Shown piece by piece: positions 20,208-30,904 of a stretch of DNA of 64,000 nucleotides. The notes below the pieces were generated by a model that ran no database searches, was not told where the DNA came from, and worked only from the letters and a program-made list of their open reading frames with translations. A program made the position numbers and the translations under genes. Source of the DNA: Sphaerulina vaccinii (Eukaryota; Ascomycota; Dothideomycetes; Mycosphaerellales; Mycosphaerellaceae); contig JAKUDP010000007.1 in NCBI GenBank assembly GCA_022570795.1, forward strand, positions 1,798,001-1,862,000. The letters are read 5' to 3'. Position 1 is the first letter of the stretch; every line of letters begins with the position of its first letter.

Positions 20208-21378
20208 ACGACTCACCCAGACATGGCTTTACCTCCTTGTGGGGATGATGACGGTGGTGGACGACTATTAGTGGCGCTGCCAGCTACGGTACTCCTGAGG
20301 CACGCAGTTTTCTTTTCTTGATCATGGTCTGCAGTTGGCAATCACTACGCTCCGACTCTGTGAGCTAATCAGTCGGACATTTCTACACACGGAGAGGCGC
20401 ATTGTAATTAGTGACAGCTCGGGTCTCGTAATGAGCAGCGCAGTTTTGCACAGCATACTAAGGGAACTTGTTTATAAACTACACTTCCAGTTCCAATTTC
20501 CTTTCTCTTCTGAATTGCGACTTGCGACTATGGCTGACGAGTACAGATAGGGGCATCATACAAGAACGGCCAGAATCCAAAGATCTGACACCAGCATGCA
20601 AGACAGACATTGCAGCTCTGCGAACTTCGAGGAACCGGTCTGGACTCTCACGACAAACAAACATGGGCAACTCGCAATACTCGAAAAGTTGCACTGCAGA
20701 ACGTCACCAACAACTCGCAATCTCGGCAGAATAACAGAGCAACAAGAACGGCACTCGTACAACCTGCACATGTCTGGTGAGCGCAATTTGCGCCTTTGAC
20801 CAGGCAACCTGACCCTTGGAGACAAGTACCTGGTCGGTATGCAGGTACGGGAGACAAGGCTGTCACATTCGCACGCTCTGACCCACTGCTTTGGGTCTTT
20901 CCCTGTTCGACGACAGATGAGCTTCGCCTGCGGTAAGGTCGGCATTGAGGACTGACATATCGTGTGAGGAAGAAAGTGGATTTTGGCTGGACTTTGGCAC
21001 GAATTGTGAGGCGGGACATGCGACTGTGATCGGTGACTCCTTCACGAAACTTGAGCTAATGGCTATTAGTGTCGCACTACCATCGCGTCTAAGTTGACGT
21101 CCAGTCTTATGGGACGCACTAATTCATCACATCGCAACGGTAGACGCTATACGCCATATCAGCACACTTATGCATGATGTGGATCTGCCGCATCACTGTT
21201 CGTCAAAGGATAGATGGAGGAGATTGATATCTTGCCTGATGGTCAAAGAGCCTCGGTCTTAGCTGCACGCTAGAGGCACGGTAGAGCACTGTTGAGACAC
21301 CGCACTTCGTACTGATGCAGATCGATAGTATAATCTGAACATGTCCGATGTTCCACATCTTCGACTCATTGACCCAGA
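20208..21378. other. Intergenic region
   Basis: The stretch is 1.2 kb. Only short overlapping frames occur, none with a recognisable domain. Confidence 0.4.
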
Positions 21379-21891
21379 ATGTCAAATCTACAATTACAGT
21401 CCGGCACGATAGCAACCACAGCCTCAAAGCCAAGAATCGCGTTCGTCTCCGGCCACATCGACATCCCTCAAGAACAATTCCTACAACAATACCAACAAGC
21501 CCTAGATCTCGCTATCCAGAACAACCAAAACTTCATCCTATCGAATTCCGCTGGCGCAGATAGTCTCGCACTAGAATACCTCTTGAGCCAAAATGTACAT
21601 CCATCAAGGATCACAGTATATCTACAAACTTCCAAGAATGAACCGCGATCGAAAGTCGATGCAATGATCAATAAGTATCGCAAGAGAGGCTTGAATGTAG
21701 AAGTCATACAAGGTTGGCACACAGAACGAGATGCTGCGATGACTGCAGCGAGCGATTATGATATCCTTTGGGTAAGATCTGATGAAGAGACGAAGTTGCT
21801 ATATGGCGCGAATTATCGAGCTGGTAGGATTAGTGGGACACAGAAGAATAGGAATAGGAGATTTGAGATGATGCGGAAGGTGGGGAGGTGA
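21379..21891 (+). CDS. Small SLOG/Rossmann-like protein
   Basis: A single 170-aa exon from ATG 21379. It opens with a beta strand and glycine turn, RIAFVSGHIDI. A helix, QYQQALDLAIQNN, leads to strand NFILSNSAGADSLALEYLL, in which S-x-G-A-D-x-x-A matches the nucleotide-binding turn of SLOG superfamily proteins (LOG, DprA, YpsA and TIR-associated SLOGs). Further strands follow (RITVYLQT, DYDILWVRSDEE), and the end is basic. Some SLOG proteins bind or cleave nucleotide-derived ligands; others act as sensors in conflict systems. No partner domain or operon-like neighbour is present. The fold assignment is by pattern, not by search, and nucleoside deoxyribosyltransferase-like is an alternative. 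Confidence 0.6.
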   Translation: MSNLQLQSGTIATTASKPRIAFVSGHIDIPQEQFLQQYQQALDLAIQNNQNFILSNSAGADSLALEYLLSQNVHPSRITVYLQTSKNEPRSKVDAMINKYRKRGLNVEVIQGWHTERDAAMTAASDYDILWVRSDEETKLLYGANYRAGRISGTQKNRNRRFEMMRKVGR

Positions 21892-22165
21892 ATGCTTCTT
21901 CTGATGGTCAATTGAAGATGCAAGCCTCCGTTACGACTGCATGGCACACCTTCTCCGTGGGACCAAATAGCGGCACTATCTTCAATTGGACTCTTTGACC
22001 TTCACTTCCATTTCGGCTGCTGTCCGTCTATCGTACCTCGTCCAAGACCATCTTCGTTCCAGAGCTGTCCTTTATCCAGCTTTGGACCTCCGAATCTCCA
22101 CCAAGCGGGATCACCTCGACATGAGGCCACACTCTTGGCAGTCACGGTGAGTTCGCTTCTCATCG

Positions 22166-22876
22166 TTATACACGCAAAGATTTCTTCATCTCTATCTCAC
22201 GCCAGTGGCCTTCCAAGTACGCAAACGTGCGCTCCTCGTGACAACCGTAGCAGGACTCACGTTCGATGGAAATGCTGTGGTGCATCTTACCAGCAAACAC
22301 ATCGTCGTCGTCGTCGAGGTACACGCCTTGTGCGTAGGACCAATCTGAGTCATCTATCGTGTCATCGATAATTTGAATGATAACCACGCCTTTGCTTGGT
22401 GGCTGAGTTCTCAGCATGTGTCTCCAAGAAGCTCCAGGTGTTTTCCATTTGCTGTTCGGAAGATTTCGGTAGCTCGACTCTGGTTCCGCCTTGGATAGCT
22501 GGTCGTACAGCGGCTCCAGCAGTGGATTCCATCTTGGCTGAACTTCCTCTCCCGTCTCGATGTCATGCCATATTCCGTCACTGTATCTACTACGATCCAA
22601 GACCTGTGAAGAAATTGGACGAAAGAAAAGCTTCTCCTGCAATTCCTTCGAGGCGATGGCAGCTTTCCAGTCTTTGTTGACTCTTTGTGCGAGGAGAACA
22701 TCTTTCGGTGGCAGTAGTGCGAGGATTGCGTCGAACAGTTCTGCAATGTTGAATGTGCGCTGCGAGGCTGGCGGGCGGGACAGGTTGGCGAGTTCGGTTT
22801 CGAGCGACTTGATTGCGTCTTTGTGTGCTGCTATCGACGCGAGGCACTCGTCGACTCTGGTTCGGTCGTGTGCCAT
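22166..22876 (-). CDS. F-box-like protein
   Basis: ATG 22876 gives 236 residues; the frame stays open upstream to 23185 but that extension looks like untranslated leader. After a short coiled segment (CLASIAAHKDAIKSLETELA) residues 40-80 read FNIAELFDAILALLPPKDVL, AQRVNKDWKAAI. This is the fungal F-box pattern that docks Skp1 in SCF ubiquitin ligases. The rest carries conserved pieces of a Dothideomycete-expanded family (NPLLEP, ASWRHMLRTQPPSKGV) and a CYGCHEE pair. Its substrate is unknown. Degenerate copies of its 5' flank and its C-terminal segment lie just to the right, so the gene belongs to a local, decaying tandem family. Confidence 0.7.
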   Translation of the reverse strand: MAHDRTRVDECLASIAAHKDAIKSLETELANLSRPPASQRTFNIAELFDAILALLPPKDVLLAQRVNKDWKAAIASKELQEKLFFRPISSQVLDRSRYSDGIWHDIETGEEVQPRWNPLLEPLYDQLSKAEPESSYRNLPNSKWKTPGASWRHMLRTQPPSKGVVIIQIIDDTIDDSDWSYAQGVYLDDDDDVFAGKMHHSISIERESCYGCHEERTFAYLEGHWREIEMKKSLRV

Positions 22877-23520
22877 CGCTGATGTTGTGAGGTGCACTGT
22901 GTGGTGTGCTGTGGTGTTGAAAGATGGAGAAAACAAAGTCGCGTCTGGCGAATGTTTGCTCGTCGAATTGCTCGTCGAAAGTGTCGTAGCGGTTGCGTTG
23001 GCAACAAAGAGACGTCTCACTAACACCGCGCAACTCAGTCCTGCTTCACCTCCAGTGCTGTTGAAGTTTCCTGAGCTGTTGTTCTTGCCGAATATCCAAG
23101 CTATATGTTTGCGTCCATAACAACCATTGCAAAAACAAATGTGAGTTTCCAAGCCAATCTTATAAATCAACACGGCCGATCCCATACATAGCCCTCACAG
23201 ACGCCTATATACAATCGTTAGCCACTTCTGTCTCTAATTTGGTATCGCAAATCTAGCTCACCGACCACACAGACGCTCTCCAAAAAAGGTTCGAATGGTG
23301 GCAATTGCGTCGACGACACAAGAGTCTGTACTGATGACCTATGCCTACGTTAGTACTACAACACCTCGTAGTCTTAGTAGCTGCGTTTAAGGCTGCCCAG
23401 TCGCTAGGCGACCAAACCTCTCAAGATGCGTATACGGAGGCAGGGTGTAAAATCTTCGGTCGTACCGAGTGGCCGAGGGAGTTGTACAAGTAAACATCGA
23501 GGACTGAGTGCACTGTCTGG

Positions 23521-23690
23521 CACCGATGCTGTGAGGTGAAATGATGTGGTGTTGGAAAGATGGAGAGAACGTTGCTTCTGCCGAATGATTGCTTCTTGAA
23601 TATATCGCAGCGGTCGCGTTGGTAACAGAGAGACGCGTTAGACTAATATCGCGTTACTCAATCCTGCTTTCAACTTCAGTCCTGCCAGAT
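23521..23690 (-). other. Diverged copy of the F-box gene 5' flank
   Basis: Shared blocks with 22885-23060, in the same order, include GTGAGGTG, AAAGATGGAGA, GCGTTGG-AAC--AGAGACG and ACTCA-TCCTGCTT. No F-box coding follows on the expected (left) side, so the copy has lost its gene. Confidence 0.55.
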
Positions 23691-23850
23691 ACTTCAGCTG
23701 CCTATGAGTTGAAACAATACAAGATCTTCCATCGTGCTTGCCTTGCTCATGTGAGCCAAATCTCGCGATCATGCCTTGTAAACACCCTGACGTACGCGAA
23801 GGCGTGTCTCTCGGATTGAGGGTCCATGCGACCGCGCTCAATAGTCAATG

Positions 23851-23914
23851 TCCTGAGCAAAGCCGAAGCAGTGGTATCCTCGTCCTGAGCAAAGCCGAAG
23901 CAGTGGTATCCTCG
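23851..23914 (+). repeat. 32-bp perfect tandem duplication
   Basis: Two exact adjacent copies of a 32-bp unit begin TCCTGAGCAAAG at 23851 and 23883. It falls inside the F-box relic and looks like a recent replication slip. Confidence 0.9.
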
Positions 23915-24165
23915 TCCTCAAGCTCCAACTTCACCCCTCCCGTAGACCAAGCTCTTTGACCTCGACCCAGAGGATAGCAAATGCCCTTGAATGAGGGCTG
24001 ACTTCTAAGCCAATTCCTCCGATAGTCCTCAAGTCTCCGCTCCTCCTCCTCCTCAGAAAGAGGTCTTCGACATTGAACATGGGCAATGCCCTTAGTCGGC
24101 GGCTGACTTCTCAACATCTTTCTCCAAGAGGCCTCGGGCCTCCGCCAGGTCTCATGAAGGCGATT
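23870..24165 (-). pseudogene. Truncated F-box-family C-terminal relic
   Basis: Read on the minus strand from about 24165, the frame gives RRPEASWRKMLRSQPPTKGI. This matches the intact neighbour's TPGASWRHMLRTQPPSKGV. A second, looser copy of the same motif (LRSQPSFKGICYPLG) follows. No F-box or start lies upstream, because the histidine kinase gene begins there. Confidence 0.55.
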
Positions 24166-24191
24166 GTAGAATGTAGTAGCCTAGTACCTGC

Positions 24192-27100
24192 TCATTCTCC
24201 CTCGGCCCTGCCCCATAACCTCTCCACAACCCCAAGCAACTCCCCCATCTGAAACGGTTTCGTAACAACGGCATCGACACCCGCGTCCAGTGCCTGAGTC
24301 TGCTGTTCACCTCTCGCATTGGCCGTGATAGCAATATTCGGCAGCCTTCCTCGCTTGCTACCCATGTTACGTATGCGGCGCGTACATTCCAAACCTCCCA
24401 TGACCGGCATCTCGATATCCATGAATACAATATCAAGTGGTACGCCGTCTGAACGACAGTATGTGGAACGTCGAATATGTTCGAGAGCTTCGACGCCGTG
24501 GTTCGCGAGATGGACTTGATAGCCTGCTTTCCGGAGTTGGCGGTCCATGACTTTTTGGTTGACGAGATTGTCTTCCACAAGCAGGATGTGCGTCACTCGT
24601 TCAGTTTGTTGTGCCTTCTTCTGTTCAGTACTCTTCGGCTGCTGAGGTGTAGCGACTTCCGTCTCTTTGGCGTTGGTCTGCTCCGGCGCCTCACATCTCC
24701 TCGCCTTGATATAGAACTCAAAGGTGGAGCCAACTCCATGCTGTGGATGAACTCCAATCTGACCACCTTGAAGCCTAGCCAATTTCTCGAAATGAAAGCT
24801 CCTAGCCCGGAGCCTCCATATTCGATATGTGTCTTATGCGAAGACTGTTGGAAACGGAGGAAGATACGTTCTAGCTCGTCCGGCTTCATGCCGCAGCCTG
24901 TGTCTGCGACTGCTACGAGGAGGTATACCACATCTTCATCGTCCTGGTCTTCCTCATTTTAGTGGTGTGGCGTTCGGTTGGGTAAGGTATGGTATGCCGG
25001 CTAGAGTGTTCGGAGGGCTGGTCTTGCTGGCAGCTAAGGTGACTGTGATTGTGCGCTTCAGCTCGTTCTTGGTGAAGCGGATAGCGTTCGTGATGAGGTT
25101 TATCAGGATCTGGAGCAGCCTGCTAGGATCGAGCAATGCCCATTTGATGCCCATGTCGCGATATGACTTGTCGATGATATATTTCAGGGCAGTGTCTGCG
25201 GCCTGCACTTCAGCTTCGAAGAGTCGCAAGCTCTGTTGGATGAGGTCTGCCGGATTCGTCTCGCAAGGTGTGACTACCAGCAAGTTGGAGTCGAGCTTGC
25301 TCAAGGTAAGGACGTCGTCGATGATTCGTTTTTGGTGTTGTATGCATGTTGTGATTATTTCTGTGTTCTCAATCTGGCTCTGTATAGTTTCTCTGTCGAT
25401 TCTGATGGTATCTGTCGTGTCTTCAAGTGTCGCGTTCTTTAGCAAATCTTCCAATGTCACCTGTATGGAGCTAGCGCATAAGCTGGTAGCAGAGAGAGGA
25501 TTTCGTATCTCATGCCCAACGAAGTCCATACAGTGTTCTTGCTGTCGCTTCAGCTCGATCGCTTCCTCGAGTCTCCTCGCCTGGAACGTCTCCAATAGCT
25601 TCTGTCGGCTGATGTCAATGAGGGCTCCCTGTATGTGCTGTATACTCCCGTCATCCGATTTGACGGAGAACGCTGCTGATAACAGCCACGTGTCTGCTTC
25701 TATCGTCTCTCCAGTGAGGGCATCTGCAGCCGTGAACTTCTTCTTCAGCCGGGCTTCGAATCGAACGGATGCGCCAGCTGCTAGTTTGGCCCAGTTCTGC
25801 TCGTAGACGGGGAGGTCATCAGTGTGTATGGTGTCAACCCAGATATAGGGATACAGATTCTCCGGCCAACCTCCCAGGAGTTCGTAGTATGCATCATTGG
25901 CGTAGGTGATATCTCCGTGAGGGCTCAACTCGTACATGGCCATAGGCATATGGGAGGCGATTGACCTAAAACGTCGTTCATTATCCTTTGCTTGCTGTTC
26001 TGTCAAGGCAAGCTTTTCTGACAGTAGCATCCGATCCAGTGCTGCGAGTTCTGCTTGCATATTGGCCTTTCTCGTAGCTTCCTCTGACTGTTGGACAGCT
26101 GTCAATGTGCTACACAGTTGCCTCGTGAGCAGACGAATGAACTGCTTATAGTTGAGATCATAGTATCGACGACTGCTGATGCCAAGCAAGAGAAAGCCAA
26201 TACTATCACCGTCTTGAACTCTGCCAAGTGGTATCAGAACTGCGGTATTGCATTGATCGCCATACGCACGTCTCTTCGCAGCTGGATACATGTGCGATTC
26301 TGGTTTGATGGCAATAACTTGAACCTTGCTCGTTAGTATACAGTCCTTGAAGTCGGGAGTGATGTGTTGAGTTGCCCATTCGGAGTCGATATCATGCGGG
26401 AAGACCTTGTCCAGATATTGAGTGCCAAGTGTGCCTTCTAGCGTCCATCTTCGAGTAGTGCGGAGTGAGTCGACATCAGGATGCCCATTTGAGCTGGACA
26501 TTGATGTAGTACGAGATGCCGCACGCTGATATCGAGGTACAGCTGCGTAAAGTGCGGCGAACGGTGCTTCCTCCCTATTGTGTTGAAGTCCTTCAATAAT
26601 GGCTGGCCAGAACTCTTCCAGTACCTTCACATCTGCCGTTTCCTTCTCAAGCTTGAGTAAAGTCGCCATCTGCCGATCTTCGTGCATGCGTGAAGTCAGG
26701 TCCAGGACAGTATTGTAGTAGCCCGCATTCGTTCCGTTGCCCATGATCGGGATAATAGACCAGTCGCCGTACATTTCCTCCAAGAAGCCACGCCTGTGAA
26801 TGAAGAACGGAGCGCGATCGCCGCTGCTTGCTTCGCCAGTGGCATTTGCTTTTTCGATGGCATCCTGAATTTCTCGTAAGGCCTCTGTTTCTGGCCAGAC
26901 TTCACGTACAGGCTTTCCCAATGCCCACGGATGTCGCTCGGCGAGTACTGACTGATATGCATCATTGTAGATTAGGATATGATTCGCACCCCAATATATC
27001 GTAGCGGCTCTGGGATCCGCTAGCAAGAAGTTGACGGTCTGTCTCAACTGTGCGGACCACGTTGCCATGGACCCCAACTCTGTCGATGACCAGTCGAAGG

Positions 27101-27404
27101 TCCTGATGAGTTCAACATGGCTGGAGATTGCATGTCCGGCATTAATGATTGTCGCTGTAGAGTCGTGGGGACCGAGATAATCTTGATAGTCTGCTTCACC
27201 TCCTTGGACTATGTTGTCGACTGAGTCGTCCGTAGACTCCCTCTTGTGCTTGAGGGTTCTCTCACGATTCTTGCATGGCGAATCGTAGGCATTCTTGAGC
27301 TTGTCATAACGGTGGCGTAGTGTTTCTGTCAGCCAGTCAATGTCTCCCTCCTTGAGGACGGCGAAGATCTCATCCACTGTCGAGGCCTCCTTCCCAGACC
27401 ACAT
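24192..27404 (-). pseudogene. Hybrid histidine kinase with two frame breaks
   Basis: ATG 27404 starts a PAS-like sensor (about residues 100-215), a GAF-like region (about 260-430), a second PAS (about 477-610) and a HisKA helix with the phospho-acceptor His631 in GHEIRNP. An HATPase domain with an N-box (LINLITNAIRF) follows. The frame stops at 24954 beside a run of four A. The ATP-lid motifs DTGCG and GGSGLG continue in another frame (to about 24785). A second shift then returns to a frame encoding the receiver domain (VEDN, the phospho-Asp in FMDIEMPVMGG, TKPF). The shifts are +1 then -1 and leave all domains in order. I see no splice sites that would explain them. It is either a young pseudogene or two indel errors in the assembly. 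Confidence 0.8.
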
Positions 27405-27834
27405 GGTACTGAATACATTGACGGACTGGTATAAGGCTGTGAAGGAGTGAAGTGAGGTGCCATATTGTAAGACGTTTGGTACGCTGCGGGTGATCTCTCG
27501 CTAACGTGGGCGGTAAACTCTAATGAAGCTGAAGACTGCTCTGGCCGAGGACGCGTATCTGCAGTCAAGAATGCCGAATGTCTCACATCATACCAAGTAC
27601 CGGTTGGGTGTTCGCGAGATGATGTCCATCATGTCGTGATGATGGAGGAAGTAGAATGTCGAGTGTGGTTCTTGTAGAAATTGAAACAGCGTACTGTGAC
27701 TCGGAAGGCCTCGGCGACAGGGATTCGCGTGTACGCCACGAGAAGGAAACTGCTCGCATGTCATCTCTCCAACCACTCTCCCATACCATATTCTGTACTC
27801 TCACATACAATTGGGGTAAGAGTCGTCGAGATTG
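27405..27834. other. Divergent promoter, histidine kinase / rhomboid
   Basis: The 430-bp spacer lies between divergently transcribed genes. No further feature is recognised. Confidence 0.4.
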
Positions 27835-28826
27835 ATGAACCCAGACACTCCTCACTTCACGCGACACGGCAGTTACGACACTTTCGCATCCTATCGCGCG
27901 CACACTCCCGATCCCATCCTCGCTCTCGCAGCTCCGACGACTCGATCAGAACGAATGGCCGCCTATTCACAATACATTCCGGATGCGAGACGGATAAGAT
28001 CCTTCTTCTTGCGATTGCCATTAGCGACAAGAGGCTTTCTGCTGGTCATAATCCTGCTCTACATCGTGCACTTGTTCTACCCGCTCTTGACGATATGGGG
28101 AGCATTGATACCAGACCTTATTAGTATAAAGAGCTGTATGATGCGATCATCCTCCTGGGTGTATGGGCTCACACTGATATATTACTGCTTATAGTATACC
28201 GCCTAAACACATTCCCCCTCATCCACAAATCCATCTTCCACCTCCTCCTAAACCTCATAACCCTGATCCCACTCCTCGAACGCTTCGAATCCGAACATGG
28301 CACAATAACGACTTTCATCCTCTTCACCGGACCCTTTGGCCTCATTCCAGGACTGGCCTACACCTTCCTCGAACGCTTCGTCTTCCATTTGAATACAGGC
28401 GTGGTAGGATCTTCAATCTGGGTCTTCCTCCTTCTAGCAAACGAAAGCATAAAACTCTACCGCCAGAATCCCGAATTCATCATCTCAGGCTTCGGGATAC
28501 CAACTTGGATAACTCCAATCTTCGGCATCCTACTCGTATGGTTTCTCGTACCTGGAACTTCGCTACTAGGACATCTATGTGGAGCAGGAGTGGGATATCT
28601 TTGGGGGATTGGATGGATCAGATTTCTAGCACCACACGATAAGATTCTGAGATGGGTTGAAGGGAAGCTAAACTTGCTGGGGAGATTACCGCATTATGTC
28701 TCTGTGGATCAGAAGACTTATGGAAGATATGGAGTGCTACCAAGTACGAGGGGAGGATCGGGGAGCAGTACGTTGGCGGCTATGGAGGAGGGGCCTACGG
28801 GGAGTACGCAGAGACTGGGGCCGTAG
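27835..28826 (+). CDS. rbd2: Rhomboid-family intramembrane protease (Rbd2-like)
   Basis: Exons 27835-28135 and 28195-28826 (phase 1; intron GTATGA...TAG) give 310 residues. The TTG just before the ATG is not the start. After a polar N-terminus, TM1 is LATRGFLLVIILLYIVHLFY. The splice creates LYRLNTFPLIH followed by the LERFE loop typical of rhomboids. The serine-bearing helix reads NTGVVGSSIWVFLLLA and the histidine helix GHLCGAGVGYLWG, giving a Ser/His dyad. Fungal Rbd2 is a Golgi-located rhomboid; in Aspergillus and fission yeast this type cleaves SREBP, the sterol/hypoxia regulator. The C-terminal 70 residues are cytosolic and low-complexity. Confidence 0.85.
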
Positions 28827-29221
28827 AGTGGGCAAAAGTATGAAGAGACTTGGGTAAGGCCGGCTGTGTTCTGTGAAGACGACAGTGCTAGTGCGGGACA
28901 GCTGAAGGCGTGGCGGGAACATCAGAAGAGTGGGTTGGATGATGCCAAACGCAAGAGAATCAGCTTCCACCAAAGAGAAATGCAGAGGCAGTTCGCACTT
29001 ACGGAGAGAGCTGGCGATATCGTCACGAATGGGACCTGGAGGTCCAGGCCGAAGACACCACGGTGGTTGTCTGAGGGAAGAGGAGGATAGGCATTCTTCC
29101 GACTACCTAAAGGTCATGAATAATGGAAAGGACTACTGAACAGGATAATAGATGATATGTAGTACGCTACAAATGTTGCCTATGGCAGAAACAACAAGCT
29201 CACACTTTGATCAAGCTTAAT
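28827..29221. other. Spacer after the rhomboid gene
   Basis: Only short frames (28866-29090 and 28930-29139 on +) occur, without a recognisable domain. It is probably the rhomboid 3' UTR. Confidence 0.35.
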
Positions 29222-29377
29222 TTATGTGAGGACTTCGCAGCAGAGCACTGTGCGCTTCTTATTACCAGGACATTTCGAGCCGCCAAAGCAGAACATTCGA
29301 CCACAGCCAGAGCATGTCGGTGTGCTTTCGAGTTGCATCGTCAAGGGTAAGAGAGTGGTGGAGTGCATGTCGTGCAT
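29222..29377 (-). CDS. Candidate 51-aa Cys-rich microprotein
   Basis: ATG 29377 to TAA 29222 encodes 51 residues. The second half holds seven cysteines: C-x2-C (CSGC), C (FCF), C (SKCPG) and CC near the end, with Lys/Arg between. The knuckle CSGCGRMFCF looks zinc-binding. The frame stays open about 34 codons upstream without ATG, ending with a stop near 29480, so it may be the last exon of a spliced gene. No homologue is recognised. Confidence 0.35.
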   Translation of the reverse strand: MHDMHSTTLLPLTMQLESTPTCSGCGRMFCFGGSKCPGNKKRTVLCCEVLT

Positions 29378-29585
29378 GTCCTGCTTGCTATCGTGTTGAG
29401 ATGTGGATAGGGTGATGTGAGACTGTGCTGAGTTGTTTTGAGAAGAGGCACGATGGTATACAGCATCAGGTAGTGCTTGAAAGTTGTGAAGGTGTTATGT
29501 GGCCATGTTTCGGCGCATTTCATACCTTCCACGGCGACTAATAACACTCACCATTCAACCTTAACCAAAATGATTCGCATTATGC

Positions 29586-29873
29586 TCATACTGTCTCCTT
29601 CTTTCTCTCCTTCTTTCTCCCATATTCCAAAGCGCGGCGTCCGAGCGGCACGTCTACCTCATAATAGCCACTTTCGCATCTATGTCGTTCTTGCTCACAG
29701 CAGTTGCGGCAGTAACATTGACGTCTTTCTTGTTCGCGACGGACAGCTGATATGGCTCGATAGCTTTTGCTGGAATGTTTGGACGATTTGTGGCTGTGAT
29801 CGTCACTGTAGAACTGATCTGTGGTCCAGTGGACCAGATTACAGGCTAGTTCGACGACGTCTTCCATGCCCAT
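29586..29873 (-). CDS. Candidate small protein with Cys/Arg/Glu-rich centre
   Basis: ATG 29873 (a second Met two residues on) gives 95 residues: an acidic-hydrophobic start (MEDVVELACNLVHW), a Ser/His/Lys stretch, a cysteine cluster C-x-C-x2-CC-x5-C in a charged helix, and a basic tail. The composition looks like a real protein, but no family is recognised and no intron or promoter supports it. Confidence 0.3.
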   Translation of the reverse strand: MGMEDVVELACNLVHWTTDQFYSDDHSHKSSKHSSKSYRAISAVRREQERRQCYCRNCCEQERHRCESGYYEVDVPLGRRALEYGRKKERKKETV

Positions 29874-30277
29874 AGTGAGGTTGGGTTCGAGGGATTTGGG
29901 TTGCTGAAAGGTTCTGGGAGATCGATGGTGCTGGGTCGAGGGCCTGGAGGTTCTTGTTGCGTGAGTTTGATTCTGATGGAGGATGATGGACTTCTTATAG
30001 TGGAGTGGTATGCGATAGTAGCTCTTGTAATCGGCGTGAACAATGTTCTTGCACAGAAGAGGCATGGAAGCGTGTGTGAGACTGCTTCAATACAGTCGTC
30101 TACGCTGATGCTGATGCAAAACACATATTGCATAATGCTGAGCTGGGATATCTTCTCTATTCCTGAAAGCCCATAAACGCCGTCGCAATGCCTGGTGAAT
30201 TCAGATCCGCACTATCAAGACCTGTCAGCTATCATGACTGGAAAGCAGAGCCACTCCCCGCACATACATTGTGAAGG

Positions 30278-30721
30278 TCACGCCTTCGGACTAGGCTTCA
30301 TATACTCAATATCATTCTCCTTGTTGTCTGCCCTCGCCTCATCGAGCATGGTATCTATCCCTCGTTCTTTGAGTGCTTTCTACGTCTTAATCAGCACATG
30401 TTGACGACTTCTTGGCGATGTTAAGACTTACCCCAAGACATTCCTTATACTTCCGAAAAAGAGGTTCACATTCATCAGTCTTCGCTGTTCCTCTTATGAA
30501 CTCTGTAATCATGTCTCAGTCATGTTCTTGATAAGACATGTCCCTACGAGAAAGTTGTGATCTTGATGAGATGGATACGTACTTTCCGAATACCATTTCA
30601 GGAAGCAGGAATCGTATCGTCTGTGGCGAAAATGGTTTAGTGACCGCTTGTAGCTTTGATGAGGTTATTGGGCTGCTTACTCCTTGACTTCGTTACATTC
30701 TGGGGCTAGTGATGCAGACAT
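30278..30721 (-). CDS. mdm35: Mdm35/TRIAP1-type mitochondrial intermembrane-space protein
   Basis: Four tiny exons, 30721-30681, 30620-30583, 30502-30432 and 30379-30278 (phases 2, 1 and 0), join to an 83-residue protein. It has a perfect twin Cys-x9-Cys: Cys9/Cys19 around NEVKERYDS and a second pair around EPLFRKYKE. Between them is FLKWYSEKFIRG, the characteristic Mdm35/TRIAP1 core, and the C-terminus is short and acidic. Mdm35 is oxidised by Mia40 and chaperones the lipid carriers Ups1 and Ups2, which move phosphatidic acid and phosphatidylserine between mitochondrial membranes. Every intron has GT..AG ends. Because no exon exceeds 102 bp, the gene does not show as a long frame. Confidence 0.92.
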
Positions 30722-30904
30722 CGTGAGATCCTTGTTGTTGGTAACTGCTTGCGGGAAGTAATGGCCAGGCAAGAGGAACATGGAAGATGAGGTCGCGATA
30801 ATGACTCAGCAGCTTACACGCTCTTTCCTTGCAAGAACCAACATCACTTCCTGCTTCTCATCGACACTTGCATCAATTTCATCAATAGGTCTTTGCGTGG
30901 CGCT

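Larger units (their letters stand above)
22877..24191. other. F-box upstream region with decayed duplicates
   Basis: There is no intact gene. It includes the F-box promoter (22877-23185), a diverged copy of that promoter (23521-23690), a 32-bp tandem duplication (23851-23914) and an F-box C-terminal relic (23870-24165). The stretch 23186-23520 shows nothing recognisable. Confidence 0.5.

Noticed and set aside
22877..23185. N-terminal extension of the F-box protein from ATG 23185
   Set aside because: Its sequence is low in domain signal and Ser/Thr/His-rich. The corresponding region in the decayed copy behaves like promoter DNA, and the family-like start is ATG 22876.
23461..23500. tRNA A-box-like string GAGTGGCCGAGGGAG
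   Set aside because: There is no B-box (GGTTCGAATCC-like) at the right distance downstream and no cloverleaf could be drawn.
24930..24960. Intron explaining the first frame break of the histidine kinase
   Set aside because: No GT donor precedes the stop in a usable place, and an intron would cut conserved HATPase sequence; an indel fits better.
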